From Rhodospirillaceae bacterium (GTDB lineage Bacteria; Pseudomonadota; Alphaproteobacteria; GCA-2731375): 64,000 nt of DNA. The stretch lies in NCBI GenBank assembly GCA_018660265.1, contig JABJKS010000073.1, positions 1-64,000 on the forward strand. The letters run 5' to 3'. Below are positions 52,922-61,672 of the stretch, piece by piece. The notes under the pieces were generated by a model. It did no database searches, had not been told where the DNA came from, and was given only the letters and a program-made list of their open reading frames with translations. Position numbers and translations under genes: made by a program. The first letter of the stretch is position 1; each line of letters starts with the position of its first letter.

Positions 52922-53835
52922 GCCGGGAAGGCGGCCTGGCAATTATCGCCGGGATCGTCATGGGCGTCCTGGTCGGTGCGGCCATGGTGGCCACCCGATA
53001 TGTCATTGGGCAAAGCGATCCGGCCTCCCTCGCCCTATTGCGCTATTCCATTGGCGCGGTGGGTTTGATCCTGCCCGTCCTGTTGATCCGCCGCGTTGCG
53101 TTTGCCCGGAGGGATCTGTTGCCCATTGCTTTGTTGGGCATCGGCCAGTTCGGCATTCTTATCGCCCTGCTGAATTACGGTCTGCAATTCATCGGCTCCG
53201 GCCTGGGCGCGCTGTTGTTTGCCACCTTCCCGGTGATGACCATGGTCCTGGCCGCCGCCTTGCGATTGGAGGCGTTGACCCTTCTCAAATCTGCCGGCGT
53301 TCTGCTGACGGTAATCGGCGTCGGCCTGGCGGTATCCGACGATACTGTATTGCCCGGTTTCAGCGGCGACAATTTATTGGCGGTCGTGGCCATCTTAGCA
53401 GCGGCCCTGACCGGGGCCATTTGTTCGGTTTTCTATCGACCATACCTACAAAAGTATCCGCCCCTACAGGTTAGTCTGTTTGCCATGTTTGCATCCGTGG
53501 CGTTTCTGGTTCTGCCAGCTGCAGGTGAAGGTTTTTTTGTTGCCCTGCCAAGCTTCACGCCGGGGGGTTGGGCCGCGGTGCTGTTCATCGGCTTCTGCTC
53601 CAGCCTGGGATACTACGCCTGGCTGTTTGCCTTGAAGCACGCCACGCCGACACGGGTTGCCATGTTCCTGGCCCTGGGCCCCGTCACTGCCACCGCCCTT
53701 GGTACGGCGTTGTTGGATGAACCACTTACCTTGCTTTTCATGGCCGGTCTGGCGGCGGTGATCGCGGGATTGTGGGTGGCGCACATACCCACCAAAGCAT
53801 TTCCGACGAGGAAATGCTCAGACCCTAAAAAATAG
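52918..53835 (+). CDS. EamA/DMT-family transporter
   Basis: 305 residues, ten predicted transmembrane helices in two EamA repeats (for example LAIIAGIVMGVLVGAAMVAT, LLPIALLGIGQFGILIALLN; second repeat from AVVAILAAALTGAICSVFY). The end TLLFMAGLAAVIAGLWVAH is typical. It would export an amino acid, metabolite or drug. Likely start TTG at 52918 overlapping the MarR-GNAT stop (TTGA); ATG at 52960 is the alternative but would cut helix 1. Confidence 0.86.
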   Translation: MSREGGLAIIAGIVMGVLVGAAMVATRYVIGQSDPASLALLRYSIGAVGLILPVLLIRRVAFARRDLLPIALLGIGQFGILIALLNYGLQFIGSGLGALLFATFPVMTMVLAAALRLEALTLLKSAGVLLTVIGVGLAVSDDTVLPGFSGDNLLAVVAILAAALTGAICSVFYRPYLQKYPPLQVSLFAMFASVAFLVLPAAGEGFFVALPSFTPGGWAAVLFIGFCSSLGYYAWLFALKHATPTRVAMFLALGPVTATALGTALLDEPLTLLFMAGLAAVIAGLWVAHIPTKAFPTRKCSDPKK

Positions 53836-53923
53836 GGCAATTGCAGGTCGGAATTGCTCTGGGGCTGGGCGGGAATAGGCAGAACTGTTAGTGTTGCCCC
53901 TGTTCTTTGAGGGAGAGTTCACT

Positions 53924-54664
53924 GTGCCTAGACGCGTCGCCTTAATCACCGATACCAGCCTGCACCTCGGCCCCGACCTGGCCCGCATCCTGGCAAAGCG
54001 GGACCATGATCTGATTTTGGGGAACCCCCTGCCGGGTTTGGTGGCGGAAGTAGAAGCATTGGGCGCTTCCGTGGTCGCGCTCGACGGCATGGAAGATCTG
54101 GGCGACGGCCACAACATTGCCCGTCTGATCGATGCCGGTCTGCAACGTTTCGCCCGCCTGGACGCGGCCTGTGTGCGCACCGGGGTCATTATCGGCGGGG
54201 CCTTTCTGGAAGCCACGTTGGATCAGTTGCAGACCCTGCAGCGGGCCAATCAGGAGGCCGTCTTTCATACCCTGCAAGCCTTAATGGGCGTCATGGTCCC
54301 CACGGGCCAGGGGCAGATCCTGATTATTACCTCCGCCACGGGTAAACGGTTGATGCCGAATTCGTCGTTGTATAGCGCCACCCGCGCAGGTGCCAATATG
54401 ATGGTCAAAGCCGCCGCCATGGAAGTGGCCGACAAAGGCGTCAGCATCAATGCCCTGGGGACGGCCTTCCTCGACTATCCCGGCTTTATCAAGGCGACCG
54501 GCTCGGATGATCCCGAAGTGCGAAAAAAGGTCGAAGGCATGGTGCCCATGAAACGCTTTGGGCAACCGGCGGAGATCGCACATTTCGCCGCCGGGCTGCT
54601 GGACGGCGGCAACCAGTTCCAAACCGGGCAATTTTTTTCCATGAGTGGCGGTTGGAGCGATTAG
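53924..54664 (+). CDS. Degenerate SDR-family protein
   Basis: 246 residues from the GTG at 53924 (GGGAG eight bases upstream). Overall SDR fold by length and by ITSATGKRLMPNSSLYSATRAGAN, VADKGVSINALG and the FFSMSGGWSD end. The coenzyme motif is TDTSLHLG, with none of the usual TGxxxGxG glycines. The catalytic pair is Tyr150-x-x-x-Arg154 instead of YxxxK, and NNAG is absent (VRTGVIIGG). It probably binds no NAD(P) in the normal way and may be a non-catalytic relative. It is followed after 16 bases by a methyltransferase. Confidence 0.8.
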   Translation: MPRRVALITDTSLHLGPDLARILAKRDHDLILGNPLPGLVAEVEALGASVVALDGMEDLGDGHNIARLIDAGLQRFARLDAACVRTGVIIGGAFLEATLDQLQTLQRANQEAVFHTLQALMGVMVPTGQGQILIITSATGKRLMPNSSLYSATRAGANMMVKAAAMEVADKGVSINALGTAFLDYPGFIKATGSDDPEVRKKVEGMVPMKRFGQPAEIAHFAAGLLDGGNQFQTGQFFSMSGGWSD

Positions 54665-54680
54665 CAATAAGGGGCGCATA

Positions 54681-55550
54681 ATGAGTGACAAAGTACCGAC
54701 AGGCGCGATGGGCGGACAAGTTGAATACTGGAATTCGGACGCCGGGAATAAATGGGTTGCCAATCAGGAAAGATTGGATCGGCAATTGGGCATTTTGACC
54801 GACCGTCTGTTCGAGCATACGGACATTCAGGTCGGCGAGCGCATCATTGATATTGGCTGTGGAACCGGTGCCACCATTCTTCGTTCGGCACCAGCCACCG
54901 GCACCGGCGGCACGGTACTGGGGCTTGATATCTCCCACCCCATGCTGGATCTGGCCCGCAAGCGGTCCAAAGAACAAGGTGGCATGGCGCATCTGGAATT
55001 GAGGATTGCCGATGCCCAGAACGAAACCTTTGATCCAGGCGGCTACGATTTAATAATGTCACGCTTCGGTGTGATGTTTTTTGATGACCCTGTAGCTGCC
55101 TTCGCCAACCTGTTGTCCGCCTTACGTCCGGGCGGTCGCCTCTGTTTTGTCTGCTGGGGGCCCCTTGCCAACAACCCTTGGTTCAACATTCCGCGTACGG
55201 CAGCGATCCAATATCTGGGCACACCCGCGCCCGCGCCACCGCGCGCGGCTGGGCCCATGGCCTTTGCCGAAACCGACTATGTCATGGATATTCTCACCGG
55301 CGCCGGATATGCGGATATTCGGATCGAGACCGAAACATGCGACCTAGTCGGCGCTGCCACGGTCAAGGAAACGGCCAACATCTCCCTAAACACCGGCCCA
55401 GCCTATAGATTGTTGAAGTCGCAAAACGCATCACCCGAAATCGTCGCGTCTATTGAGGCTGATATCGAGACGGCTTTCGCACCCTATCTGCAATCTGATG
55501 CTGTGAAGGTTCCCGCCGAGCTGCATTTCGTTCACGCCAAAAAGGTTTGA
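54681..55550 (+). CDS. Class I SAM-dependent methyltransferase
   Basis: 289 residues from the ATG at 54681 (AAGGGG nine bases upstream; a longer frame from 54645 overlaps the previous gene). The SAM site IIDIGCGTGATILRSA is near residue 55, LGLDISHPMLDLARKRS holds the acidic ribose ligand, and MSRFGVMFFDDPVAAFANL is the usual post-II motif of the Ubi/COQ5-like class. N-terminal GGQVEYWNSDAGNKWVANQE is common in small-molecule methyltransferases. Substrate unknown. Confidence 0.88.
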   Translation: MSDKVPTGAMGGQVEYWNSDAGNKWVANQERLDRQLGILTDRLFEHTDIQVGERIIDIGCGTGATILRSAPATGTGGTVLGLDISHPMLDLARKRSKEQGGMAHLELRIADAQNETFDPGGYDLIMSRFGVMFFDDPVAAFANLLSALRPGGRLCFVCWGPLANNPWFNIPRTAAIQYLGTPAPAPPRAAGPMAFAETDYVMDILTGAGYADIRIETETCDLVGAATVKETANISLNTGPAYRLLKSQNASPEIVASIEADIETAFAPYLQSDAVKVPAELHFVHAKKV

Positions 55551-55552
55551 TC

Positions 55553-56938
55553 ATGGCCGACGTACATTATTTGGGTATTACCGAGGTTGGCAAATTATTG
55601 CGCCAGGGAGACCTGGGCGTGGTGGAGCTAACCCAAACTATGCTGGACCGCATTGAGCGCCTGGATGCTGACTTGAACAGCTATATTACCGTGACGGTAG
55701 AGACTGCCCTGAGCCAGGCTACGATAGCAGAGCGGGAATTGCGCAGCGGCCGGGATCGCGGTCCCTTGCACGGCATCCCCATTGCCCTGAAAGACCTGAT
55801 CGAAACCAAGGACATCCGCACCACCTTCGCCTCCCGCGCCTACAGCGACTATGTCCCCACCGCCGATGCCGCCGCGACCCGGGCCTTGGCGGAGGCCGGC
55901 GCGGTGCTGTTGGGTAAAACCAATCTTTCCGAAGGCGCGGCAGACAGCTCGTCGCAATCCTCGGCCTTCGGCGGGCCGCGTAATCCCTGGAATACGGACT
56001 ATATTACCGGTGGTTCGTCGGGCGGGTCAGGTGCGGCAGTAGCCGCCGGGTTAGCCTTTGCCGCCCTGGGCAGCGATACCGGCATGTCGATCCGCCAGCC
56101 GTCGGCCCTGTGCGGGATCGTCGGCTTGAAACCGACTTTTGGCAGGGTCTCGAAACAAGGCGCCATGACATTATCGGATTCCCTCGATCACCTGGGCCCG
56201 ATGACCCGGTCCGTGGAAGATGCGGCCCTGGTCCTTCAGGTTCTGGCAGGTTTCGACCCTGATGATCCCTGCAGTGTGGATCTGCCGGTGCCTGATTATT
56301 TGGCCGCCATGTCAGCGGTACGGATTAAGGGCGCGCGCCTGGCCATTCCCCGAAATGATCTTTTTACCAACACGGACCCGGAGTGGATCGCCGCCACGGA
56401 AGCCGCCATCGCGCTATTTAGGGATCTGGGCGCGGTGGTGGAAGAGATAACCCTGCCCGATCTGGACGGCTTGTTAAGCCTTGGAAACCTGATCGTGGTG
56501 ACAGAGGCGGCGGCCTATCATCGGCAGCGGTTCGCCGAGAGGCCGGAGGATTTCGGCCCTGAGCTGACCCAGGTTATCGGCAGAGGGGAAAGCTATAACG
56601 CCGCCGACTATATTTTGGCGCAACAAAACCGCCAGGCAGCGAAGGCCGCTTATCTGGCAGCATTCGAAGGCTTTGACGCCATGGTGCTGCCAACCACCAC
56701 CCTGGCAGCCTGCCCGGTTGCCGAAGACGCCTATCCCCTGGTGCGGCCCCGGTCCCGCAACACCCTGCCGTTCAACACCCTGGGTTGGCCGGGCATATCC
56801 GTACCCTGCGGCCTGGCCGAAAACGGCATGCCCATGGGCCTGCAGATCGTCGGCCAGCCATTTGCCGAAGCCACTGTCCTGGCCCTGGCAAATGCTTATG
56901 AAGATGCCACGGACTGGCCCCGCCACGCGCCTGTCTAG
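55553..56938 (+). CDS. Amidase (amidase-signature family)
   Basis: 461 residues. Ser-cisSer-Lys triad: Lys in GIPIALKDLIETK, cis-Ser in ITGGSSGGSGAAVAAG, nucleophile Ser in GSDTGMSIRQPSALCG (the family usually has GGSIR; here GMSIR). Then GLKPTFGRVS and, near the end, FNTLGWPGISVPCG. GatA-like fold, but with no GatB/GatC neighbours, so a catabolic amidase is more likely. Starts two bases after the methyltransferase stop. A dispersed hairpin follows. Confidence 0.88.
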   Translation: MADVHYLGITEVGKLLRQGDLGVVELTQTMLDRIERLDADLNSYITVTVETALSQATIAERELRSGRDRGPLHGIPIALKDLIETKDIRTTFASRAYSDYVPTADAAATRALAEAGAVLLGKTNLSEGAADSSSQSSAFGGPRNPWNTDYITGGSSGGSGAAVAAGLAFAALGSDTGMSIRQPSALCGIVGLKPTFGRVSKQGAMTLSDSLDHLGPMTRSVEDAALVLQVLAGFDPDDPCSVDLPVPDYLAAMSAVRIKGARLAIPRNDLFTNTDPEWIAATEAAIALFRDLGAVVEEITLPDLDGLLSLGNLIVVTEAAAYHRQRFAERPEDFGPELTQVIGRGESYNAADYILAQQNRQAAKAAYLAAFEGFDAMVLPTTTLAACPVAEDAYPLVRPRSRNTLPFNTLGWPGISVPCGLAENGMPMGLQIVGQPFAEATVLALANAYEDATDWPRHAPV

Positions 56939-56961
56939 GGTCTTTCCATCACGCCGGACCA

Positions 56962-57026
56962 GCCCACGCCCCCTCCCAGCCACCCACTGGATCATCCTTA
57001 ATGGGTGGCCGGGAGGGGGCGTGGGC
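56962..57026. repeat. GC-rich dispersed hairpin repeat (copy 2)
   Basis: Arms of 25 bases (56962-56986 and 57002-57026), complementary at 24 of 25 positions, with a 15-base loop. The arms read GCCCACGCCCCCTCCC and on, ending GCCACCCA. Related to 14528-14609. It separates the convergent amidase and LLM genes and would act as a strong bidirectional transcription barrier. Confidence 0.78.
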
Positions 57027-57058
57027 GGCTTGGAATTTCTATTCCATGGAGAGAGAAC

Positions 57059-57928
57059 CTACACGTCGGCGTATTTCTCTACCACATCCCGCCAACCCAA
57101 GACTTCCTCCGGCGTGCCCAGGCGGGTTTGCAATCCGGCCATGGGGGTGACGGGTACCAACAGGCGGTCAACGCCGGCAGCGGCCAGGGGCGCGATCTCA
57201 TCCAGATCATCCGGCATGGATGTGGTGATTTCAATCGCATCCGGATCACGGCCATGTTCGATGGCGCTTTCCTTGGCGATGGCAATCAGTTCCGCCGGTG
57301 CGCCCCGGGCCGGGAAAAAGCCATCGCCCAGACGACCGGCCCGCCGGGCCGCCGGTTTGGAATGGCCGCCGACAATAATCGGCACGCTGCCATTTACCGG
57401 TTGCGGGCGACAATAGATATTTTCGAAGCTGGCGAAGTCGCCTTTGTAGGTGGATTTCTCCTGGCCCCATAGGGCCCGCATAGCGGCGACATAGTCATCC
57501 GTGCGGGGGCCCCGGTCATCAAAAGGCGTGCCGATGGCATCGAATTCTTCCCGCATCCAGCCGACCCCGATGCCCAACAGCACCCGACCACCGGACATGT
57601 AATCCAGGGTGGCGATCTGTTTGCCGGTGATCACCGGGTTGTGCTGGGGCAGGATCAAAATGCCCGTGGCCAATTTGATCCGCGTGGTGGCTGCGGCCAC
57701 ATAGGCCATCCAGATCAACGGATCGGGCAGGGGAACATCATCCTTACCGCCCGCCATCTTGCCATCGTCGGAGTATGGATAGGCCGATTGATAGCCTTCG
57801 GGAACAATGGTGTGTTCAACGGTCCAGGCGGATTCAAAGCCTGCTTCCTCACCTGCCTGTACCAGCTCCACCGCTTTTGCGGGGTCCACGTAGCGGCCGG
57901 TGTTGCAATAACGCAATCCGAATTTCAT
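57059..57928 (-). CDS. LLM-class flavin/F420-dependent oxidoreductase
   Basis: 289-residue luciferase-like TIM barrel. Marks include MKFGLRYCNTGRYVDPAK, GFESAWTVEHTIVPEGY, TGILILPQHNPVITGKQ, GRVLLGIGVGWMREEFDA and VPIIVGGHSKPAARRAGRLGDG. Members use FMNH2 or F420H2 for monooxygenation or reduction; which one cannot be read here. GGGAGA precedes the ATG. Last gene of a minus-strand operon (amidohydrolase, TauE exporter, LLM enzyme) suggesting breakdown of a small organic or organosulfur compound, which is inference. Confidence 0.88.
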   Translation of the reverse strand: MKFGLRYCNTGRYVDPAKAVELVQAGEEAGFESAWTVEHTIVPEGYQSAYPYSDDGKMAGGKDDVPLPDPLIWMAYVAAATTRIKLATGILILPQHNPVITGKQIATLDYMSGGRVLLGIGVGWMREEFDAIGTPFDDRGPRTDDYVAAMRALWGQEKSTYKGDFASFENIYCRPQPVNGSVPIIVGGHSKPAARRAGRLGDGFFPARGAPAELIAIAKESAIEHGRDPDAIEITTSMPDDLDEIAPLAAAGVDRLLVPVTPMAGLQTRLGTPEEVLGWRDVVEKYADV

Positions 57929-57952
57929 AGCTTCATTCTCCCATTTAAAACT

Positions 57953-58735
57953 CTAAAGGTTCAAAAAACGCGACGCCGCCATCCACAACAGACGCACGCC
58001 AAAGATTGTCAGCAGAATAGTTAGGGCAAGGCGAAAGCGATCATCGCCCATGCGGTGGAGCACTCGCCGCCCCACCAGTGTACCGATAAATCCGGTGACA
58101 ATCATACCGCCGATCAAGGGTAGATAGGGCGCATAGTTAAATCCCAGAATACCAAACACGGCAATTTTCAGGCCATGTTGAAAGACCATACAGCCTGCCT
58201 GGGTGCCGACATGGGCCATACGGTCCAGGTTCAGGCTTTTCAAAATGGCGGCCACCAATGGCCCGGTGCCGCCAATGAACATGGTCAAAAAGCCCGACGC
58301 CCCGCCACCTAACCACAAAGTGGCCCGGCCAAACCCGAACGAGGTCTTGCCCCAGGCCGACCACAGGACGAACGACCCCACGGCCAGGAACAACAGCCAA
58401 TCCGGCAGGCGCACCGCGATCATGCCGCCGATGGCAGCACCCACCGCGCCGCCGATTGTGATAGGCAACAGCGCCGGCCAGTGGATATAGCGGGCCATGA
58501 CCGTGGATCGGGAAATGTTGGAACCGATCTGGATCACCCCGTGTACCGGGATCAGGGCCACGGCCGGCACGATCGTCGCCATCACCGCAAGCAATACCAT
58601 GCCGCCGCCCAATCCGAACGCGGCGGAGATGAACGAGGTTACCGCACTAAGCCCCAGCAGCAGGAAGGCCACCCATGGCGCAATTTCACCGGGCAGCAAA
58701 CTTTGATACTGGTCCGCCCAATCAATAATGCTCAA
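57953..58735 (-). CDS. TauE/SafE-family anion (sulfite) exporter
   Basis: 260 residues with about eight transmembrane helices. Family marks: VTSFISAAFGLGGGMVLLAVMA, PVHGVIQIGSNISRSTVM and the second-half GGGASGFLTMFIGGTGPLVAAIL. It exports sulfite or other organic sulfonate/acid anions in known members. Apparent TTG start at 58735, nine bases after the amidohydrolase stop. The LLM oxidoreductase follows 24 bases later. A sulfonate substrate for the operon would fit all three genes but is not shown. Confidence 0.87.
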   Translation of the reverse strand: MSIIDWADQYQSLLPGEIAPWVAFLLLGLSAVTSFISAAFGLGGGMVLLAVMATIVPAVALIPVHGVIQIGSNISRSTVMARYIHWPALLPITIGGAVGAAIGGMIAVRLPDWLLFLAVGSFVLWSAWGKTSFGFGRATLWLGGGASGFLTMFIGGTGPLVAAILKSLNLDRMAHVGTQAGCMVFQHGLKIAVFGILGFNYAPYLPLIGGMIVTGFIGTLVGRRVLHRMGDDRFRLALTILLTIFGVRLLWMAASRFLNL

Positions 58736-58744
58736 CGATCCAGC

Positions 58745-59779
58745 CTAAACCGGATCGTCCAGGCGATAAACCCGATTTGCCGTATCATGATATAGCGCCG
58801 CCTTTTCACCGGCGGTATAATCCGCTGTCAGATGCTTAAAACTGTTCCACAGGACATTGTAGCTGCAGGAACACATATCCACCGGAAAATTGGATTCAAA
58901 CATACAGCGGTCGACACCGAATTGTTCGATGGCATGGTCATAGTAGGGCCGGGTCGCCTGCATCAATTCTTCCGACCCCGGCGGCCGATCCCGTTCGTGC
59001 CAGCCAAAGCCGTTCAATTCCATATTGATGCCGCCCAACTTGGCCACCACGTTCTGACAGCGGGCCAACTCGGTCACGTCCGTTTGCCATTGGGCAAAAT
59101 CATCATTCCGCTTGCCTGCGTAGGGCCCGATGCCAAGGGGGCCGCCGAAATGATCCAGAATAATCGTAGTATCGGGGAACGCCTGGGCCAACTCCGTCAG
59201 CTCCTTAATCTGGGTGTGGAAGCACCAGCCTTCAAAGCTCATATTATGCTTTGCCAGCTGGGCAAATCCCTGGCGGAAGTTTTCCTGTTGGTACAGATGT
59301 TCGGGCGGCTCGCAACGCGCGTTCGGCACATCCGGCGAAGGATCCCAGGTACAGGAATGGCGGATGCCGCGAAATCTGCCGCCGCCCGCCTTGATGTGGG
59401 CCGCCAGAACAGGGGCCACGTCATCGCCCAGACACAGGTCCGCATGGCCGACGATGCCGGCGGCAACCCGTGCTGTGCCGTATTCGCCGCCGGCGCTCAT
59501 GGCGGCAATGCCGTTGACGAATTCCGTCTCGCCAATCATGCGCATGGGCACCGGGCCGTCCGTCTTAATCATCGAACCGCATTCAATGAACACGGTGGAG
59601 ACGATGTTATGGCCGCAATTCAGGTCTTCCAGAATTTCGTCCAGCAGATAGCGGTGCGCCACCCGTTCGTGCTTGAATTCCCAAAGATGGTGGTGCGGAT
59701 CACAGATCGGTAAATCCGGCTCCAGCGTTTCTTCCACCACTTGCGCCAGCCATTCGGCATTTGTTGGTTTCGTTGCCAT
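58745..59779 (-). CDS. Amidohydrolase-2 family metal-dependent hydrolase
   Basis: 344 residues. The metal motif is LPICDPHHHLWEF near residue 30, then FIECGSM, a His in LDHFGGPLG, and Asp region CMFESNFPVDM. This matches the amidohydrolase_2 family (lactonases such as LigI-type and decarboxylases). Strong ribosome-binding site GGAGGAG. First gene of the amidohydrolase-TauE-LLM operon. It probably hydrolyses a lactone or decarboxylates an acid from a ring-cleavage pathway; the exact reaction is unknown. Confidence 0.88.
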   Translation of the reverse strand: MATKPTNAEWLAQVVEETLEPDLPICDPHHHLWEFKHERVAHRYLLDEILEDLNCGHNIVSTVFIECGSMIKTDGPVPMRMIGETEFVNGIAAMSAGGEYGTARVAAGIVGHADLCLGDDVAPVLAAHIKAGGGRFRGIRHSCTWDPSPDVPNARCEPPEHLYQQENFRQGFAQLAKHNMSFEGWCFHTQIKELTELAQAFPDTTIILDHFGGPLGIGPYAGKRNDDFAQWQTDVTELARCQNVVAKLGGINMELNGFGWHERDRPPGSEELMQATRPYYDHAIEQFGVDRCMFESNFPVDMCSCSYNVLWNSFKHLTADYTAGEKAALYHDTANRVYRLDDPV

Positions 59780-59908
59780 CGTAATTCTCCTCCCAAGAGC
59801 AATTCAGCCACCAATGTTTGGCTGTTCCGGGGACGAGGTCAAGAGATTTGGCGACAGGGTTATTTGTTTTAAGCTAAATTGCGGCGACTGAACGCGGACG
59901 GAAAGCCC

Positions 59909-61045
59909 ATGCCTGACAATGATACGCTGATCGATGCCATCACCAATCTGCTGTCCCCATTGCTGAATGCGATGGAGGCGCTCAGCTATGTGGCACGCCA
60001 TTTGCACCCACCGGAACTGACGGCGCTGGTGGCCAGTGTGGGGGAGGTTGACCCACCCTTGCGCCAGGGGTTGGCGGAATTTCGCAATCTTGAGTGGCCC
60101 GAGCATCTGGCAGGCTTTGCCGAGCGGATGATAACGGCGGGCGATGCGGTCTGCCTTGGCTTCGACGGTTTGCGGGCCGCAGCCCAGATGCCGGATGGTA
60201 CTTTCGAGGCCTATCGCGGCATTCGCCAGAACGCCAAGGCCTTTGCCGCCCTTTACCCCATCGCCACCACCTTGCCGCCCATAAATCGTTTTTTTCTGGA
60301 TGATGCCGGGCGGGCGGATGAGGCGTTGGTTTCAAGGCTGGCCATGGTTGATGCGGCCCGGGAAAATGTCGGCGTCATCCATATCAAAAACGACAAAAAT
60401 CGGGATGGGGAACCCGGCAACCCCCGCGGCGGTTTTTCCATGTATGTGCCGGAATATTACGACCCTGATGTTGCCTGCCCCCTGATCATGGCCCTGCACG
60501 GGGGCAGCGGCCATGGCCGGGACTTCCTGTGGTCCTGGTTGCGCGATGCCCGCAGCCGGGGGGCCATTGTCATCACCCCAACCTCAATTGAAGGCACCTG
60601 GTCATTGATGGAGCCGGAAGCTGACCATGAGAACATCGCGCGCATTCTGGCCTTTGCCCAGGAACAATGGAACATCGATCCGGCCCATCTGCTGCTGACC
60701 GGGATGAGTGACGGCGGCACCTTCAGCTATATTTCGGGCCTGCAAAGCACATCGCCCTTCACCCATCTGGCGCCCATATCCGCCTCGTTCCATCCCATGT
60801 TGTTGGAAATGATGGACGCGGACCGGATCAGGGACCTACCCATCTATCTGACCCACGGCGCGCAGGATTGGATGTTTCCCATTGATATCGCCCGCAATGC
60901 CCAACAGGCCCTGACGGCTGCGGGGGCAAAATTGCAGTATCGGGAAATTGCCGATCTGTCCCATACCTATCCTAGCGATGAAAATCCGCGCATTTTGGAT
61001 TGGCTATTCGCCAGTCCACTCGGCGCTCCATCCACTAACGGCTAG
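59909..61045 (+). CDS. Phospholipase/carboxylesterase-like hydrolase with extra N-terminal domain
   Basis: 378 residues from the ATG at 59909 (GGAAAG six bases upstream). The C-terminal 210 or so residues are an alpha/beta hydrolase of the phospholipase/carboxylesterase kind: PLIMALHGGSGHGRDFLW (oxyanion), nucleophile LLLTGMSDGGTFSY, Asp in THGAQDWMFP and His in LSHTYPSDENP. The first 160 residues form a helical region of no family known to me (LLSPLLNAMEALSYVARHLHPPEL...). Possibly a polyhydroxyalkanoate- or ester-degrading enzyme; cytoplasmic, since no signal peptide is seen. Confidence 0.8.
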   Translation: MPDNDTLIDAITNLLSPLLNAMEALSYVARHLHPPELTALVASVGEVDPPLRQGLAEFRNLEWPEHLAGFAERMITAGDAVCLGFDGLRAAAQMPDGTFEAYRGIRQNAKAFAALYPIATTLPPINRFFLDDAGRADEALVSRLAMVDAARENVGVIHIKNDKNRDGEPGNPRGGFSMYVPEYYDPDVACPLIMALHGGSGHGRDFLWSWLRDARSRGAIVITPTSIEGTWSLMEPEADHENIARILAFAQEQWNIDPAHLLLTGMSDGGTFSYISGLQSTSPFTHLAPISASFHPMLLEMMDADRIRDLPIYLTHGAQDWMFPIDIARNAQQALTAAGAKLQYREIADLSHTYPSDENPRILDWLFASPLGAPSTNG

Positions 61046-61116
61046 CGCGACGCAGCGTCTTCCGTTAACATTTTCCATATTCAGACAAACAACCAAAGAT
61101 ATGGGGAGATGGGAAA

Positions 61117-61545
61117 ATGGCAGACGCACAAAAAGGCGCGTGTTTTTGTGGCGCGGTAGAATTTGAAGTTTCCGGTGAGCCGGCGGCAATGGGCTATTGC
61201 CACTGCGTTGATTGTTCAACCTGGGCCGCAGCCCCGATCAATTCGTTCAGCCTGTTCCCACTGGGCAGTGTGACGGTCACCAAAGGCGAAGACAACATCG
61301 GCAGCTTTTCCAAACACCCGAATTCAGAGCGCAAATTCTGCAAAACCTGCGGCGGACATTTATTCTCCGACCACCCGCCCATGGGTCTGGTGGATGTCTA
61401 TGCCAACGTGATGCCCGGTTTCAAACATGAACCGGCCCTGCATGTGCATTATCAAAACAAGTCCGTTTCCGTGAACGACGGCCTGCCCAAGTTCAAAGAC
61501 ATGCCCGCAGACTTCGGCGGCTCCGGCGATACACTGCCTGATTAA
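61117..61545 (+). CDS. GFA family protein (glutathione-dependent formaldehyde-activating-like)
   Basis: 142 residues of the CENP-V/GFA fold. Zinc cysteines: GACFCGAVEFEV, GYCHCVDCSTW and FCKTCGGHLF. Characterised relatives bind glutathione adducts, but most family members have unknown function. GGGGAGATGGG lies just before the ATG. Stands alone. Confidence 0.9.
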   Translation: MADAQKGACFCGAVEFEVSGEPAAMGYCHCVDCSTWAAAPINSFSLFPLGSVTVTKGEDNIGSFSKHPNSERKFCKTCGGHLFSDHPPMGLVDVYANVMPGFKHEPALHVHYQNKSVSVNDGLPKFKDMPADFGGSGDTLPD

Positions 61546-61672
61546 ACCAAGACCGGCTACACCAGTATAATTGGGTGAATGCGTTTCGATGTAGAGAAGC
61601 AGGCATTCAAAGGGGTCCTATCGAATTACTCTGATCCTTTTGTTTTGATGGTGTTGGTGCGGCCTGCCATGC

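Noticed and set aside
58832-59713. 293-codon plus-strand open frame
   Set aside because: Lies opposite the amidohydrolase-2 gene, which has full metal motifs and a strong ribosome-binding site. The plus frame has none.
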